64,000 nucleotides of DNA, taken from the NCBI RefSeq assembly GCF_003576645.1, contig NC_044922.1, forward strand, positions 11,715,195-11,779,194, in the 5' to 3' direction. Made by a program: the position numbers and the translations under genes. This DNA comes from Ipomoea triloba. Taxonomy: Eukaryota; Streptophyta; Magnoliopsida; Solanales; Convolvulaceae. Below the pieces are notes generated by a model. That model did no database searches. It saw only the letters and a list, made by a program, of their open reading frames with translations, and was not told the origin of the DNA. This document shows, in pieces, positions 11,545 to 23,882 of this stretch (positions within the stretch are counted from its first letter, which is position 1; each line of letters begins with the position of its first letter).

Positions 11545-11882
11545 TAAAATCTATGCCCGAGCCTGGGCAGGATCGGATGCATATTGTATTTATTTTTTTT
11601 AAATATACAATCTACGTCCGATCCTGGGCAAGATCGGACGTAGATTGTATATTTAAAAAAAATACAATTTGCGCCCGATCTTGCCTAGGATCAGATGCAG
11701 ATAGTCCAGACCGCTTTTTTTTTAAATGACAATCTGCCTTGCGGATTGTCAACTATCTGCGTCCGATTTTACTTCAGATGCATATTATTCAACCAATCTA
11801 CGTTTGTGGCATATGCGTTCGAGCTACTTCAGACGTAGATTATCCCCAACTTCATATGCAAATGACTAATTCTGTACTAGTG
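11545..11882. repeat. CACTA subterminal inverted repeats and right end
   Basis: Motifs such as CTACGTCCGATCCTGGGCA and GATCGGACGTAGATTGTA alternate in both orientations between 11548 and 11845 and form hairpins. They end at the TACTAGTG terminus. Such arrays are transposase-binding regions in CACTA elements; binding here is inferred. Confidence 0.65.
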
Positions 11883-12780
11883 AATATTTAATAACTCATT
11901 ATTAAATAACTCGTAAGTCATGAGTGACACCTAGCAGTCTGTCATAACTACCTAGTTGACAATGAAATATATTTATATATATTATAATGAACCTTTCTGT
12001 TACAAATATCATGCAACATTCATTCCACACAACATTGTTCCGAACTAGATAAAAGTCATGGTCAAACTTGGTCAAATCTATAAACCTGGTTTTATATGTG
12101 TATTCAATATTCTTAATCTGAAGTCCAACTTCATTATACTCTAGCCAGAGATTCTTGTTGTATGATTATTGAGCAAACTAAAACATCATTATTATCTCAA
12201 GGCGGTACATGGATCCTCTATTGAACGCACACATATATCCGTACAATACTGAACTAGGCCACTAAGTACATTTATAGCCCCATAAGGGACAAAAGAGGCA
12301 TACTGGCAAAAACTAGTTCACCATATCTACGAGACAACCATGTCGTCTCAAGTCAAAGGATTATTGCATACTTGTAACATACAACATACCGATGACACGT
12401 AGGTAAATACCATGCGGTATGTTGTAGTCAGTCATTGTTCAATGACTTGTTCTCTAACAATCATCCACATGTCTACTCTCCGTATCTCATATAGAATGGC
12501 ATGAGACTCAGCATAAGAAGGACAATGTGCTACTCTTATCGGATTTCTAATGCCCAATTAAAATTCCTATAACTAGAAATATTTTTACAATACTTCATTA
12601 ATAAATTCTTCCTCACTCATATTCTTAACTCTTAAGAAAGTAGAATTAACAAGATTGTACAGAATAATATCAAATATTAATTAAGTCAAAATAAAATAAA
12701 TAAAAATATTTATTTATTATATTTATCTAATTAGAAATCAATGCCCAAAACAATAAGTGTTGACTCCTAAAGCATACATG
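11883..12780. other. Repetitive non-coding stretch
   Basis: No gene seen. The sequence resembles the untranslated part of a retroelement and precedes an integrase relic, but I found no LTR ends. Confidence 0.4.
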
Positions 12781-12784
12781 TCTA

Positions 12785-12960
12785 ACAGTTTTGATGTACC
12801 TAGAGCCTTAATTAGTGATCAAGGAACACACTTTTGTAGCACACCACTAGAGAGAGTTGAAAAGATATGGTGTCATCGGCAATGCCTTATCATCCTCAAA
12901 TCAATGGGCAATTCGAGATAGCTAATATATGGACATAAAGAGGATCCTGGAGAAAACTGT
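12785..12960 (+). pseudogene. Ty3/gypsy integrase relic
   Basis: The first frame reads FDVPRALISDQGTHFCS, the region around a catalytic Asp of retroviral-type integrases. After a frame change the sequence reads AYHPQINGQFEIAN, matching the HPQTNGQ.E block with the catalytic Glu. It is a short broken fragment of a polyprotein that would insert retrotransposon DNA. Confidence 0.7.
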
Positions 12961-13228
12961 ATATTAAAGGTTCATTTTTAGATATACCACCTAAAATGAA
13001 CATTAATTTTAGTATATTAAAGAACATTGCATTCAGGATATTAAAAATAAATATTTATCCATGGTTCATGTTGTGATGTGGACCATTGTCCATAATATAA
13101 TTTGCCCAGGAATAGATTTACCAAATGCATATCATTGAATATTGACAGTGAGTTTTTCTTGTCACCAAAAAGAAAAAAAAATTAAACTAACTAACAATAT
13201 CGCATCACATTAACGATAAAAGGCAAAA

Positions 13229-14044
13229 CTTGTCTGAGATTGTCTCACTGTGAGACGGGTCGATCAAGATGAAAATATAATAATTATACGCACAAATGTA
13301 ATACTAATTAGGAATAAAATGTTTATTACTTATATGTGAAGAGTTAATTACTTATTTGATCCCTCGACTATTGGGATTTTACCACTTTGGTCCTCGACTA
13401 TTTTTCTTGCCCAATTAAGCCATCGACTTTGAAAAAATTAACCAATTTGGTTCTCTGTTTATTTTACCGTTTGATATCCGTTAAATCGGGACCAAATTGG
13501 TAATTTCATTATAGTCAAGTGACCATTTCAGTCAAAAATTAATTACCGAAATGGTCCCTTGACTATATCAAAATTACCAATTTAGTCCCAATTTAACGGT
13601 TGTTTAACACCAAAATAAATGGAGGACCAAATTGGTTAATTTTTTCAAAGTCGAGGACTTAATTGGACAAGAAAAAATGTCAAGGACCAAAGTGGTGAAA
13701 TCCCTATAGTCGAGGGACCAAATCGGTAATTAACTCTATATGTGAAAATGTAATACTTTTACATTTTTATTTAAAAGTATTACATTTTTTCTCAAAAGTA
13801 TTATATTTTTCTGTATAAGTAACAAATACTTGTTAGCATTACTTTTATTAAGGAAAATGTAATAGTTTTGATAGAAAACATATATAATACTTTTACATTT
13901 TGATGTAAAAGTATTACATTTTCCCTTATAATTAACAAACATTTTATTCATAACTAGTATTATATTTGAGCGTATAAGTATGAAATTTGCATGTTGATCC
14001 GACCTGTTTCATTAATGAGGATCTGTAAGACGGTCTCACACAAG
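13229..14044. mobile_element. TIR element with GAGAC...GTCTC ends
   Basis: The left arm CTTGTCTGAGATTGTCTCAC and the following GTCGATCAAGATG are inverted at the right (GTAAGACGGTCTCACACAAG). Arms of about 90 bp are alignable, including matching TATACGC segments. The middle is rich in ATGTAATACTTTTACATT palindromes. No target duplication was resolved. A MULE-like MITE is nested inside. Confidence 0.55.
13341..13736. mobile_element. MULE-like MITE with 10-bp target duplication
   Basis: The 396-bp element begins GAGTTAATTAC and ends GTAATTAACTC. Most of its length folds back on itself, with repeated GGTCC(C/T)TCGACTA blocks. TATATGTGAA flanks it at 13331-13340 and 13737-13746. The length and structure fit non-autonomous Mutator-like MITEs. 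Confidence 0.75.
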
Positions 14045-14334
14045 TGTGAACCATAATAAAATATTTTGATATTGTCATTCAAAAATTACTCTTTAAAAAA
14101 TAGTATTGTAATCTATGGATTAAAAGAAAGCATTTCTTTTCGCAATTTCAGTCTATTGATCGTTTAATTTGACAGCCATAGTGGAATAAAACCAAACATC
14201 TCCGTTTTCAAGGGTTGCTTTGCTTTTCTGTTAGACTTTGCAACACACTATCATGTTGGACAGTTCTACGTATTGTATATATATATATATATATATTGAA
14301 CTTGGAAGGGGGAAACCCATAATGTGCATACAAC

Positions 14335-17300
14335 CTATCTAATGTTGTACAAAAAAGGCAATGAAGGGTAGCCCATTTTATCGGTTTCAAGCACAGATGC
14401 TAGATCATCTGGATGGTTGGTTTTTACATGCATCCCTCTAGGAAAATGTATAAATGATTTCGCCATATGGTCTGCAGCTTTGTTTGATTCTCTGGGTATT
14501 AGGCTCATCCTCCATGATTCCAATGATCTTATCTCTTGATGGCAAGCTCTAAGAATATTCTGCACAATACAGTTGGCCACTTGTCCTTTTAACATTCCGT
14601 TGATAACCTCGGCCGAGTCCCCTTCGAATATGACTTTTCTGCAACCTAAGTGTTTTGCTAGTTGAATGCTTCTTAGGAGTGCACATGTCTCCGCTTGTAA
14701 TGGGGGGCAGGATCCTATTTTGCTTATGAAGCCTCCCAACTATTCTCCCATTGCATTCCTCGTGACGCCCCCGCAGCCTGCAGTGTTTGTCGCGAGGTTT
14801 ATGGCTTCGTCGAAGTTGATCTTGACTACGTCCTCTTCTGGTTTCTCCCAGTTGTACAAACCCCAAGTCCCACCATTGGATGTGCCTAGTTGAGTTTTCG
14901 ATCTGGCAAATGCTGCATTCGCCTCCTTGACTTGCATTTGAATCCACTGAACTTTCGACTGAAGTGGTTGGATCAAGTTGCTGAAGAGGAGCTCGTTTCT
15001 CCATTTCCAGATCCACCACAGTGTGATTGTGAGAAGGGTGTTGTCATACTGTGGTGTATTGCTGGTTCCTTTGTTCGCAATGGCGCGGTCTAACAAGACT
15101 CTGAATGGAATTTGCCTAGTCTCTATGTACAGTACCGGCTGCACCTTTCTCCAAACTAGCTCTGCCAAAGGGAAAATGCGAAGGGCATGATCGATATCTT
15201 CTACCTTGTCTTCACAGAATAAACATTTGTCGCATACTGCGATGCCTCTCCTCGTTCTCATGCTATTTGTCATAATCCTCTCGTGGCGGGCTAACCAGAG
15301 AAGATGTTTTCATCCGACTTGGAACTTTCAATTTCCAAATTGCTCTCCATTTTGCAGCCTCAATTGGATCACCTGGGTTGTTAGGGTCTGGGATTTTAAT
15401 GATAATACTGTATGCCGAGCTAACCGAGAACCTGCCGAACTCCTCATTTTTCCAGCCAATTATGTCCTCTGCTTCCATCTCTCTATCTAATTAACATGAC
15501 TTCTGCTAGCTTATCCAGTTGAGCTTCCGGTAGGAGATGGGTTAATTTGTTCCAATCCCAGCCAAAACTTTCGTCCCAGTAGTATGCCACCATTTTTGTC
15601 AACTCTGATTGGGGGATTTGTGCTATGGCATAACTAACCAAGGGACTTGTTTCAAGCCAGTTTTCACTCCAAAACTGTGTGCTTTGACCATTTCTGATAA
15701 GCTTCGTCACTCCTTGTTGTAACTTTGGAACGGTATTTAATATACCCTTCCAGACGTTCGACATGTTGAAGGAGCAGTCTGTCAAAGAGATTGAATACTT
15801 AGACTTAAGAACTTGGATCCACAAGCTGTCTTCATTTTGAAGTATTCGCCATCCTAGCTAAATTAAGAATGCTTCATTCGTTGCTTCGAGATTCCGAATC
15901 CCCAATCCTCCGTTATCTTTGCTCTTGGTAACAGTCTCCCAGTTGATTAGGTGGCTTTTCCTTGAATCAAATGAGCTGCCCCATACAAAACTATGTATCA
16001 ACTTCTCAATATTCCTAATCACCCCTTTAGGTAACATGGTGGTCTGCATGGTGTAGTAAGGAATGGAGCCAAGGGCAGCCTGTGCAAGAGTGACTCTCCC
16101 GGCTAACGACAAAGTTTTCGCCTTCCACCCTGCTAGCTTATTCTGAATTCTCTCAATGAGGCTTGCATACATATCCTTTCTAAGCCTTCTATGAATTGTA
16201 GGAATACCTAGGTATTTACCAAGGTCTTCTACCTTTGTTATTCCTGTGCGATTGACAATGCTCTGTTGGATTTCTATTTTCGTATTTCTAGAGAAAAACA
16301 GAGAGGACTTCTCCACACTGATTGTCTGACCAGAGTGTTCGCAGAATAGGTTTAAATAGCGCATCATCTCCTCAGCTTGTTACATTGTTGCCTCTCCAAA
16401 CAACACCATATCATCTGCAAAAAATAGGTGAGAAAGGTTAGGGCCCTGCCTACTTAGTTTAACCCCTTCCATTTTCCATTAGAGATAGAATCATTGATGA
16501 TATGGCTGAGCCTCTCAATACATAACACAAAGAGTAAAGATGAGATGGGGTCTCCCTATCGTATTCCTCTTTTCGGATGGAACTAGTTAGAAACTTGACC
16601 ATCCCAGTTTACAGCCAGCCTTGATGTGGAAATGCAGTTCATAATGTTGCGTCTCTAGCTTTCATTAAAACCTATATCCAACAATGTGTCATTGATGAAG
16701 CTCCACGCTACTTTGTCATATGCCTTCTCGAGGTCCACTTTCATAACTAACCATCCCACAGCTGCTTTCCTTGTCCTCATCAAGTTGAATACCTCTTGAA
16801 AGATGATGATGTTATCTGAAATTTGTCTGCCCGGTATGAAGCTCGACTGGTGAGATCCCACTAGTTTCTTAGAAACTTCTTTTAGGCGAAGCACCAATGT
16901 TTTTGTTAGTAACTTGTAAGTGACATTGCATAAACCGATTGGGCGGAGCTGTCTGACACTCTCTGGATTCGACACCTTCGGTAAAAGGGTGATAATGGTA
17001 TCATTGCATCCTTGCGGCAGCTCTCCTTCTGAAAAGAATCTAAGGCCAAACTCGATCAGGCTGCCCCCAGTTATGATATCTACTATTTTATACAATAATT
17101 CACCCCTTATTTTAATTGTATTTCCCTTATCCTAGTGAAATTGAGAATTGTTTGTGTGTTATATTGTCCAAGTGTTGAATTATCTACAAGGAACTACAAA
17201 GGAGGAATTTTGGAGCATTTTGGACAAGTTCTGGAAGAAAAGGGAATTACAAGGAAGAAAGGAAACAAGAATACAAACTGGACAAGAATTGGAAGTTGCC

Positions 17301-18530
17301 TAATGGGCCAAGGCCCATCTATCTTCTATATATTCTACCTATTCTCTACAATTGAGGGAGGTTCCCTTACAGAGTTCTGAACCCTAGCTTTTAGTTTATA
17401 CTTCCCCAGCATAGTTTAGACTAGTTTTACATTAGATTATTTTATTTCAAGCTTGGAATCTTGGATTGAAGTTGGATTTGTTCTTTATCAGTTAAGTTTC
17501 TCTTCCCTTTTATTTCTTATGATGTTTATGGTTATTTATTCTTGCTTTGCTGTGTTTACTCCCATCATGCGGGAGTAATTCGTTTATGGGTCTGGATTAG
17601 GGGTTCATGGTCAATCTTGATGTTCGGTTTATGATTATTGCATAAAGGGATTGAATCTTTTGCCTAGGGTTTAAGTTGATTTGGGGATTTCTTTGTACTT
17701 GTTATTGATTGATGGCCACAATTAATTGCTAGTCTAGGAGAGGGATTCATTACAACGAAAGTTGGATGGAGACCTCGAGCCTTACCAATTTCAACCTAAT
17801 TTTCCTGCTATGAAAGTAGAGGTAATTCTGGGGGCTTACAATGCTTAGGTGTTTAAGGTTATAATTGATGCATCACGACAGTGGGGCAATTGTAGCCTAA
17901 TTCTTGTTATTGATTACGAAAGTAGCTGACTTGAATTCTTCAGTGCATTGCCCATAAATCCCTTGGTTAATTATTCTTTCCCTAATCCTGAGTTGGTTGG
18001 AACATCAAGATTACAATCCCCCTAATCTGGCCCATACCTTTATCATATAGTTTTCACCTTAATCAATTGTTTTCTTTTATTCCACATCATTCCGTCTTTG
18101 TTACTTGGATTCTATAAATTCATATACTCTAGTGCCTGGTAATTCACACAGTTTCGTGCCATAACACCAATCCTCAGCAGAACGACATTACACCCTTTTT
18201 ACACTCCCAATTATACATTATCAAGTTACATCCCATGTTTTTTGGTAAAATCCAGCGCTGAACCCATCCGGTCCTGGTGCTTTACACGGGTTCATTTCGA
18301 ATAAAGTTTGTTTAATCTCCTCCGGTTGGAATGGACAGTTCACTTCCTCCCAGTCTTGATCGCTTAGTGCTAGAAATCGACCATGTGGTAAAGGTTGGTT
18401 ATTTCTACTTTGCTCTTCTGAAAATAGACTCTCAAAGTAGCTACGGACATAGTCCAAGAGTAGGATCTTATCTGAGATCCAACTTCCCTCCTCAAATCGT
18501 AGTGCTTTGATCCAGCTATTTGTTTCCCGT
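14335..18530 (-). pseudogene. LINE ORF2: RT, zf-RVT and RNase H, broken
   Basis: Reading from 18530 downward, RT begins with FEMNPCKAPGPDGFSAGFYQ (18221-18330). It resumes after the insertion with LPQGCNDTIITLLPKV, QSSFIPGRQISDNI and DLEKAYDKVAW, then FFADDMVLF near 16405, the catalytic (Y/F)xDD. Next come DLGKYLGIP and a zinc-finger region (CDKCLFC...DH, about 15200). RNase H at 14335-14840 retains NFDEA, AETC, GDSAE and SNKAAD, its four acidic positions. The endonuclease that normally opens ORF2 is not visible between ORF1 and the RT. Several stops and frame changes occur. Confidence 0.85.
17097..18232. mobile_element. 1.1-kb insertion in the LINE RT, LTR-like
   Basis: The segment separates RT residues ...QKTWDV from ...VDIITGG of the LINE. 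It is non-coding, with a TATA-like CTATATATTC near 17322. TACA occurs next to both edges, but no convincing LTR ends or target duplication could be fixed. A solo LTR is my best guess. Confidence 0.4.
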
Positions 18531-18690
18531 AGTTGTGTCCCCTTACAACTGTGTGCTCGAATTCTGATGCGGCCCTCCTCGGGGCTCCACCTCTATCGCC
18601 TCTTCCTCTGGTGGCTCCACGTCCAGCTTGGTACTGGTCTGTTGGGGCAGGTTTGCGAAGTGGCTCATGTTCCTTTGTTGATTTAGTGAC

Positions 18691-20000
18691 CTAGTGAGTC
18701 CTGATTCTAGGCAAGTTCGGTGTCCTGTTCTGGGCTGTCGTCGGGGTGTCTACGCCTCTCATAGTATTGCCTTCCCCATCCTCGTTCATTCCCTCTAAGA
18801 TAGCATATCTAGAGTCTGATATTAAACCTCTCTGGTCTTGGTTCATAGCTGCCATTTGCATGTTCCCATTTCTTCTGCGTTCTGGTGGCCCATTTCTGTT
18901 TCTACGTGGGGTCTTCCTTTCTCTCTTGGCTACTAGCATCCAAGCTCCGAAGTTCCCTTTAAATTCCCGGCGTGGTGTGGTCTGCTTCAAGAGGCCTTGG
19001 TTGGTTCTCTTGCACCGGCTGTTCTGTTCCCTAAGGATGAGCCCCATTTGCTGAGTTTTCATTGTTGGTTGTCTCAGTACCTCCTGTATCGCACTGCCCC
19101 TGCTTATGCCCGTAGATACCACAACTAAAACAGACTATGTGTATGCCTTCATATTCTATAGGTAATACCTCATCTTCCAAGGTAAACTTTGACAGTAATG
19201 GCTTTGACAGATCAACCTCAAGGCATACTCTAGCGAACTTACCAATTGATACCAAGCTAGTAGTAGTATCGACTTTGACTGGACGCCCTATCTGTCTACC
19301 AATTTCATCAAGAAATCCTCTTCAAAGTACTCTATAGGTAAGGTTCGAAATCTTGCCCACACCAACAGCTTTCTAAGCTTGTTCTTGTAGGGATGGAAGT
19401 TGGGTTCCCATTCCTGCACAGTCAGATAATGTCCTAGCACAATCCATGGGCCTTCGAATTCATAGTCTCTCATGGATTCGAACTTAGCCAAGAAATAATC
19501 TTGGTCCAGGGCAATCAGTTCGAACCCAGCTTCAGTCTTCCACATATTCTGTAGTCTTTGTAAAAGATAAGAGTAACTTACCTTCCTCCCCAAGGTTTCC
19601 TGAGGAGTTCCTTCTCCGCTTTCGTTACCGGAATCCTGGGGCAGTTCGGGTACCCGATGTCGTCGTCCATGTTATCCTCGTCTGAAACTTCTTCAGGTTC
19701 AATTGGCCCGGTATCTTCTTTCCTGCCCCACGCTGGGTTGGGCATCTCCACCGGTGTCTTCCATTGAGCAGATTCTGGTGATCTAAGGCCGGCGGTGAAA
19801 GGTGTTACCTGACTATCCTCTTCAATCGGTGTTGTCATCGGAGATTCGATCGAGCCCCTGTCCCTTTTGGTTTTCTTCCCACTGCGTTGCAAAACATCTT
19901 GGACCGCCAGCGACTGAGCGGTCGCCGGCGGAGTTCTTATCTTGGAACTTGGGTCCGTGACTACTCCACTTCTTGGAGCATTTCTTGATTCAAGATACAC
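18691..20000 (-). pseudogene. LINE ORF1: DUF4283 and CCHC zinc knuckle, broken
   Basis: From 20000 downward the frame starts MYLESRNAPRSGVV and has an acidic linker. It shifts frame near 19590 into YSYLLQRLQNMWKTEAGF and GPWIVLGHYLTVQEWEPNF, typical of the DUF4283 RNA-binding region. CFSCGIYGHKQGQC at about 19090-19140 is a CX2CX4HX4C zinc knuckle. The C-terminal part is basic. In L1 elements this protein binds the element RNA. At least three frame changes disable it. Confidence 0.75.
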
Positions 20001-20049
20001 ACCTTCTACGTATTGTATATGATTTACCCTATTCCTAGTGATTGGTTTT

Positions 20050-21455
20050 TGATAAGTCGTGAATTAACATATAAATATGCTTTATTGAAGCATATGTTGA
20101 AGCGTAAAATGTAAGCGAATCGGGATGATTTCAAAGCAAAATGGTGCAAGAATGAATGGCCAAAATCATAACAAAGTTCAACGGAGCAACGGAGCAAGGA
20201 ATTAAGTCAAGTTGTACCACCAGGAGATGTCAAGCTGCTGGTCACACCGTGACCAGTAGAGTGACATCCTTGACAACATTCTGATAAGTGTCAAGCTGAT
20301 GGTCACGATGTGACCAGGAGCTTGACGACCCCTGATCAGAAAGTGGTCATGGGAGTCACGGTGGAGGTCACGTCGTGACCTCCACAGTGACCACTGTGAC
20401 CACTTTGCTGATTTCAGTGGTCACGGCGTGACCAGCAGAGTGACTACTAAAATCCGCAAGGTTGTGGCTTGGTCACGATGGTGGTACACCGTGACCAGGC
20501 AAATTGGTGGCGGTTTTTGGGCGCGATTTCTTCAACTATAAATAGCCATAGGCTTTATTTTTAGTTTATCTTTCAAATTTTTAAGTCCTCTTTTAGTTTC
20601 CCACTCTACAAACACTTTAGAACATAAATCCTTTGTAATTCCATTACTTTTGAAGAAGATTTAGGAAGAATTATTCATTGTAATTACACATTAAACTTCA
20701 ATTTCAGATTCGCTTTGTACAAATTCAATCAAGTGAGATTTTCTATTTCTTCTTCTTGCAATTATCAATTCCTTTTTGTATTTAAATTCATTGCATAGTA
20801 TTCCAATTGCTTTTAATTATCAATTCCATTATGAGTAGTTAAATCCTTTAGGGATTTAGATTGAATTGCTATGTATGAATGCTTATATGAACTAAATTGT
20901 TTAATCTAGGTCTTTCATTGCTTTTATAATGAATGTGATTGTGGAATTAGGAAATTATTTGACACTTGTTTGGTTAGGATCCAACCTTGACAAGAGATGT
21001 ATGGAATTGGTGTTTCACCTATGAGAATAGGGATTCACCATGGCCAATCATTCCCACATTTCTAACTTGTCCTTGAGAAAGGGAAGTTGGAAGGGATATG
21101 CACACAAGGTGTTTGATTAAATACCTCACCTAGTCTAATTGCTATGAGAATGGGGTTAGAATTTTGGTGGTAGCCAATGTCCTCACTTCATTGTTTAGCA
21201 TTGTTTAGCCTAAAACCTTAGAACATTATAAAAGCATTTGTGCATTGATATTTGATTTAAATCCTCTTGTTTATCATTGTTTATTTCTTAAATCAATTAC
21301 TTGTTTTGTCTTGATCTCATGAAATCAAATACATCATTTTCGTTAGCTTTCAAACACTTGATAAACTCGTGTTTAATCCCTTGCTACTCGAATCCCTCCT
21401 AGCCATTCCTAGAGGACGACAATCACTAATTAAACCACTAAAAATACAACCTTCA
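20050..21455 (+). mobile_element. Solo LTR, 1.4 kb, with GTTTT target duplication
   Basis: The segment starts TGATAAGTCG and ends AACCTTCA, and is flanked by GTTTT at 20045-20049 and 21456-21460. A promoter-like ACTATAAATAGCC is at about 20535. There is no internal domain. The start and TATA context resemble LTRs of Tat/Ogre-type gypsy elements, but that subfamily call is a recollection. It lies 29 bp beyond the LINE target duplication. Confidence 0.75.
20235..20505. repeat. Cluster of GGTCAC/GTGACC motifs in the LTR
   Basis: The hexamer GGTCAC or its complement GTGACC recurs about a dozen times in 270 bp, often as GGTCACnnnGTGACC-like pairs (for example near 20246 and 20365). It lies upstream of the LTR TATA-like site. 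Confidence 0.75.
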
Positions 21456-21460
21456 GTTTT

Positions 21461-21980
21461 ATTTTTATATTACTCCGTAGCTATTTACTTTTAGCAATAT
21501 TATACGAAAACATCAATTAAGTTATAAAATTATATTTTTTAAAAAATTATTTAAACCATTAAACTTTCAAATTGATGTCATTAAACAATTTTTTACTTGA
21601 TTTTGTCCATAAAAGTTGAGTTTCTATTGACTTGAAAGTAACATGTTACTTTAAATTTTATAATATATAATATATTTAAAATTTATATTGGCATTCATAT
21701 TAAAGCTTATGTGACTATTTATTAAAAATTTTAAAAATAAATAAAAAGTTTGTTTCAAAAAATAAATAAATAAATATTTAGGTGTTTGCTTTTTTCTTTT
21801 TTTTTTTATAATAATATGCTATGACAAACAATCACGGTTCTGGACAAAGAGTAGCCATGATTTTTCGTCCAACTTAGGATGAAGAAGCCATGGCTTCATC
21901 TAGATTTGGACAAAGTTTCCCACGGACTTCTTCAAGCAATGACACTTAATCTTATGTGTTTTTTTTAATAAAGAAGTCAA
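21461..21980. other. AT-rich stretch without genes
   Basis: No coding region seen. It contains a T-rich run near 21795-21810. Confidence 0.6.
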
Positions 21981-22109
21981 TGTAGACATGGAAATATTGA
22001 CGAAATTAAATTGGCTCCGCAATTGAAATGTGCATCCAATGCATGCACTTCGAGCTCTCCTACATCCTCCAAGGGCTCAAGCCTAAGACCTTTTAGAAAT
22101 TATCTAGTC

Positions 22110-22790
22110 ACGCTCATGATATGGAGTTAAGCATCGCAGCTAATGGTGGACGAAACATATTCATCCAAAGCTTCTACACTGGGGGCAAGAGTTATAATGT
22201 TGAAAATGGGGGCAACCCCTTTAAGAAATATGAAAGCATGGATGCTATGCATGTGAATACTCAACCAACTAGGATATTCACTAAAGCTGCTAGTGAGTTT
22301 AAGGATACTTCTAGGTCATTACGGGCAATAGAAGGCTTTTCCTAAGGGAAAGACAAAACAAGCAGTATCCATTCTTGGATTCTGATGTCTCACATATGTT
22401 TGATGAGTTATTAAAGCACAATCTCACGAGGCATCAATGGTGAATGATCCGAGTTATTGCTATCATAGACTTGCCGGACATCCAATTGAAAATTGTTTTC
22501 TCTTTAGGTATAAAGTAATGGAGTTAGCTTGGGAGAGGAGAATTGAACTTGCAAATGTCACAGCAAGCGCCAATCAAGTTTTCATCTCATGCAGTAAATC
22601 TACTTCACTATTCATTAAGAGGAACAATGTGAAGAAAAATGAGAAACGGCACAAGTGTCTATTCCCTCTTAATTTAATATCAAGTCTTATGATACCAAAC
22701 CCAAGTATGGTACTCGACTTGGAATTAAGCATGCTAAACAACAACAAGTCTGTGATACAACACAGCCACCTAAGCAAGTTATGAAAAGGT
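22110..22790 (+). pseudogene. Gypsy gag/polyprotein fragments
   Basis: An ORF at 22121-22345 starts MELSIAANGGRNIF, like the 'DMELSIA' block of plant gypsy gag regions. A second at 22437-22784 reads YCYHRLAGHPIENCFLFRYK, a C/H/C zinc-knuckle-like motif seen just upstream of the protease in many plant gypsy polyproteins. The frames are not continuous and no protease or RT follows. Confidence 0.6.
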
Positions 22791-23087
22791 GGGTCAAGAA
22801 GAGAGTGTTAAAGGGCCCTATTGATGGGAAAACTTGCAACCACCATATGAAAGTACGAGTTTCAATCACATTGGCAGATTATGAGCCAAAGTGGTTCCAT
22901 ACTCCAACTAACCAAGAAATGAAGATGAAAATTCCTCAAATCAACCCATGTGATGGAGAAGAATGTGCATCATCATATTATACCACTATCTGTGATTGAG
23001 GCAATATTCGTCAAGCTTCCTCAGTATGAATTGAAAACACATCATATTCAAGTCTCCCCGGCAAGAGTCGAAACTACCTCATATTCA

Positions 23088-23206
23088 AATCATTTCAATC
23101 TCCTTAGCACGAGGATAAACTGCTCCAAATCATTTCAATCTCCTTAGTACGAGGATAAACTGCTTCATATCTTTCCAATCTCCTTAGTACGAGGATAAAC
23201 TGTTCA
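23088..23206. repeat. 40-bp tandem repeat, 3 copies
   Basis: CATTTCAATCTCCTTAG-type units begin at 23091, 23131 and 23171, followed by ACGAGGATAAACTG. Copies are diverged, so the array looks natural. Confidence 0.8.
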
Positions 23207-23624
23207 TATGGTGTCGAGACTTCCTTGAATTATACACTTTCAAGCTGGATGCGCTCTCATGTGACACATTCAAGCAAGTCTCGACGGAGCAATTTGTAGA
23301 CATGAAAATTATGACAAAGTTAAATTGGCTAATAATATTGGATCGCATATTATTTGAAATTGTATATCAATTAATTAACTCTTTATATTATCTCAAATAT
23401 TTATTTATTAATGTTGAGATAATATCAAAGAGTTTTAGATGAAGTGGGAGTCTCACATTCTCACCCCTATAAATAGAGACATTCATTTCATTCTCAAACA
23501 TCACTTGAAGCTCCACAACATTTCTCTCTAGAGTAAAGATTTCATAAGTCATAAAGAAACCCTGCAGGGACTGAAAAAGATCGGAGGCCCTTCAACGAAG
23601 ATTAAGCAACAAAGCCCTTCATTG

Positions 23625-23882
23625 AAATTCTACCAATTCCCCTGCCATTACTTCATCAAGACCATAAATACGAGCAATGCCATCGCCTACTTGAAGTACG
23701 GTACCGGTATTTACAATATTGACTTCTCTATTATATTGTTCAATACGTTCACGGATAAGATTACTAATTTCGTCGGCTTGAATGGTTACCATGATTATTT
23801 CTTCATTCTTTTTGCAAAAAAAATAAGACCTCCGGTAGAAAGACTAATTAATCAGTTATTTCTTTCATTGTTCCCAACATGG
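23625..23882 (-). mobile_element. Plastid DNA insert (NUPT), copy 1: atpA 5' end
   Basis: On the minus strand the insert carries the last codons of atpF (GTMKEITD and stop), the spacer, and the first codons of atpA ([11 protein letters not shown]..., start codon at 23790-23792). It stops after ELVEF. It lies between two copies of a 42-bp sequence starting GGCCCTTCAACG (23586-23627 and 23881-23922). It is too short to make a functional ATP synthase alpha subunit. Confidence 0.85.

Larger units (their letters stand above)
5850..11882 (+). mobile_element. Decayed CACTA (En/Spm) DNA transposon
   Basis: Relics of a TNP2-type transposase, DUF4218, DUF4216 and an Ulp1-like protease follow one another on the plus strand, the order seen in plant CACTA elements that carry a C48 protease. 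The right terminus is TACTAGTG ending at 11882, the complement of CACTAGTA. Inverted subterminal repeats precede it. No left CACTA terminus was found, so the 5' end is missing or diverged and the start given is only where coding similarity begins. A MULE (6988-7742) and a MITE (8410-9001) are nested inside. Stops and frameshifts show it cannot encode an active transposase. Confidence 0.75.
14281..20003 (-). mobile_element. L1-type LINE, minus strand
   Basis: A 5.7-kb insertion is bounded by a 17-bp target duplication, TTCTACGTATTGTATAT, at 14264-14280 and 20004-20020. It carries ORF1 (DUF4283 plus CCHC zinc knuckle), reverse transcriptase, an RVT zinc finger and RNase H in L1 order. The 3' end on the minus strand runs into an AT repeat at 14275-14296, so the tail is (TA)n rather than a long poly(A). 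A 1.1-kb foreign segment (about 17100-18232) splits the RT. Stops and frameshifts show it is dead. Confidence 0.85.
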
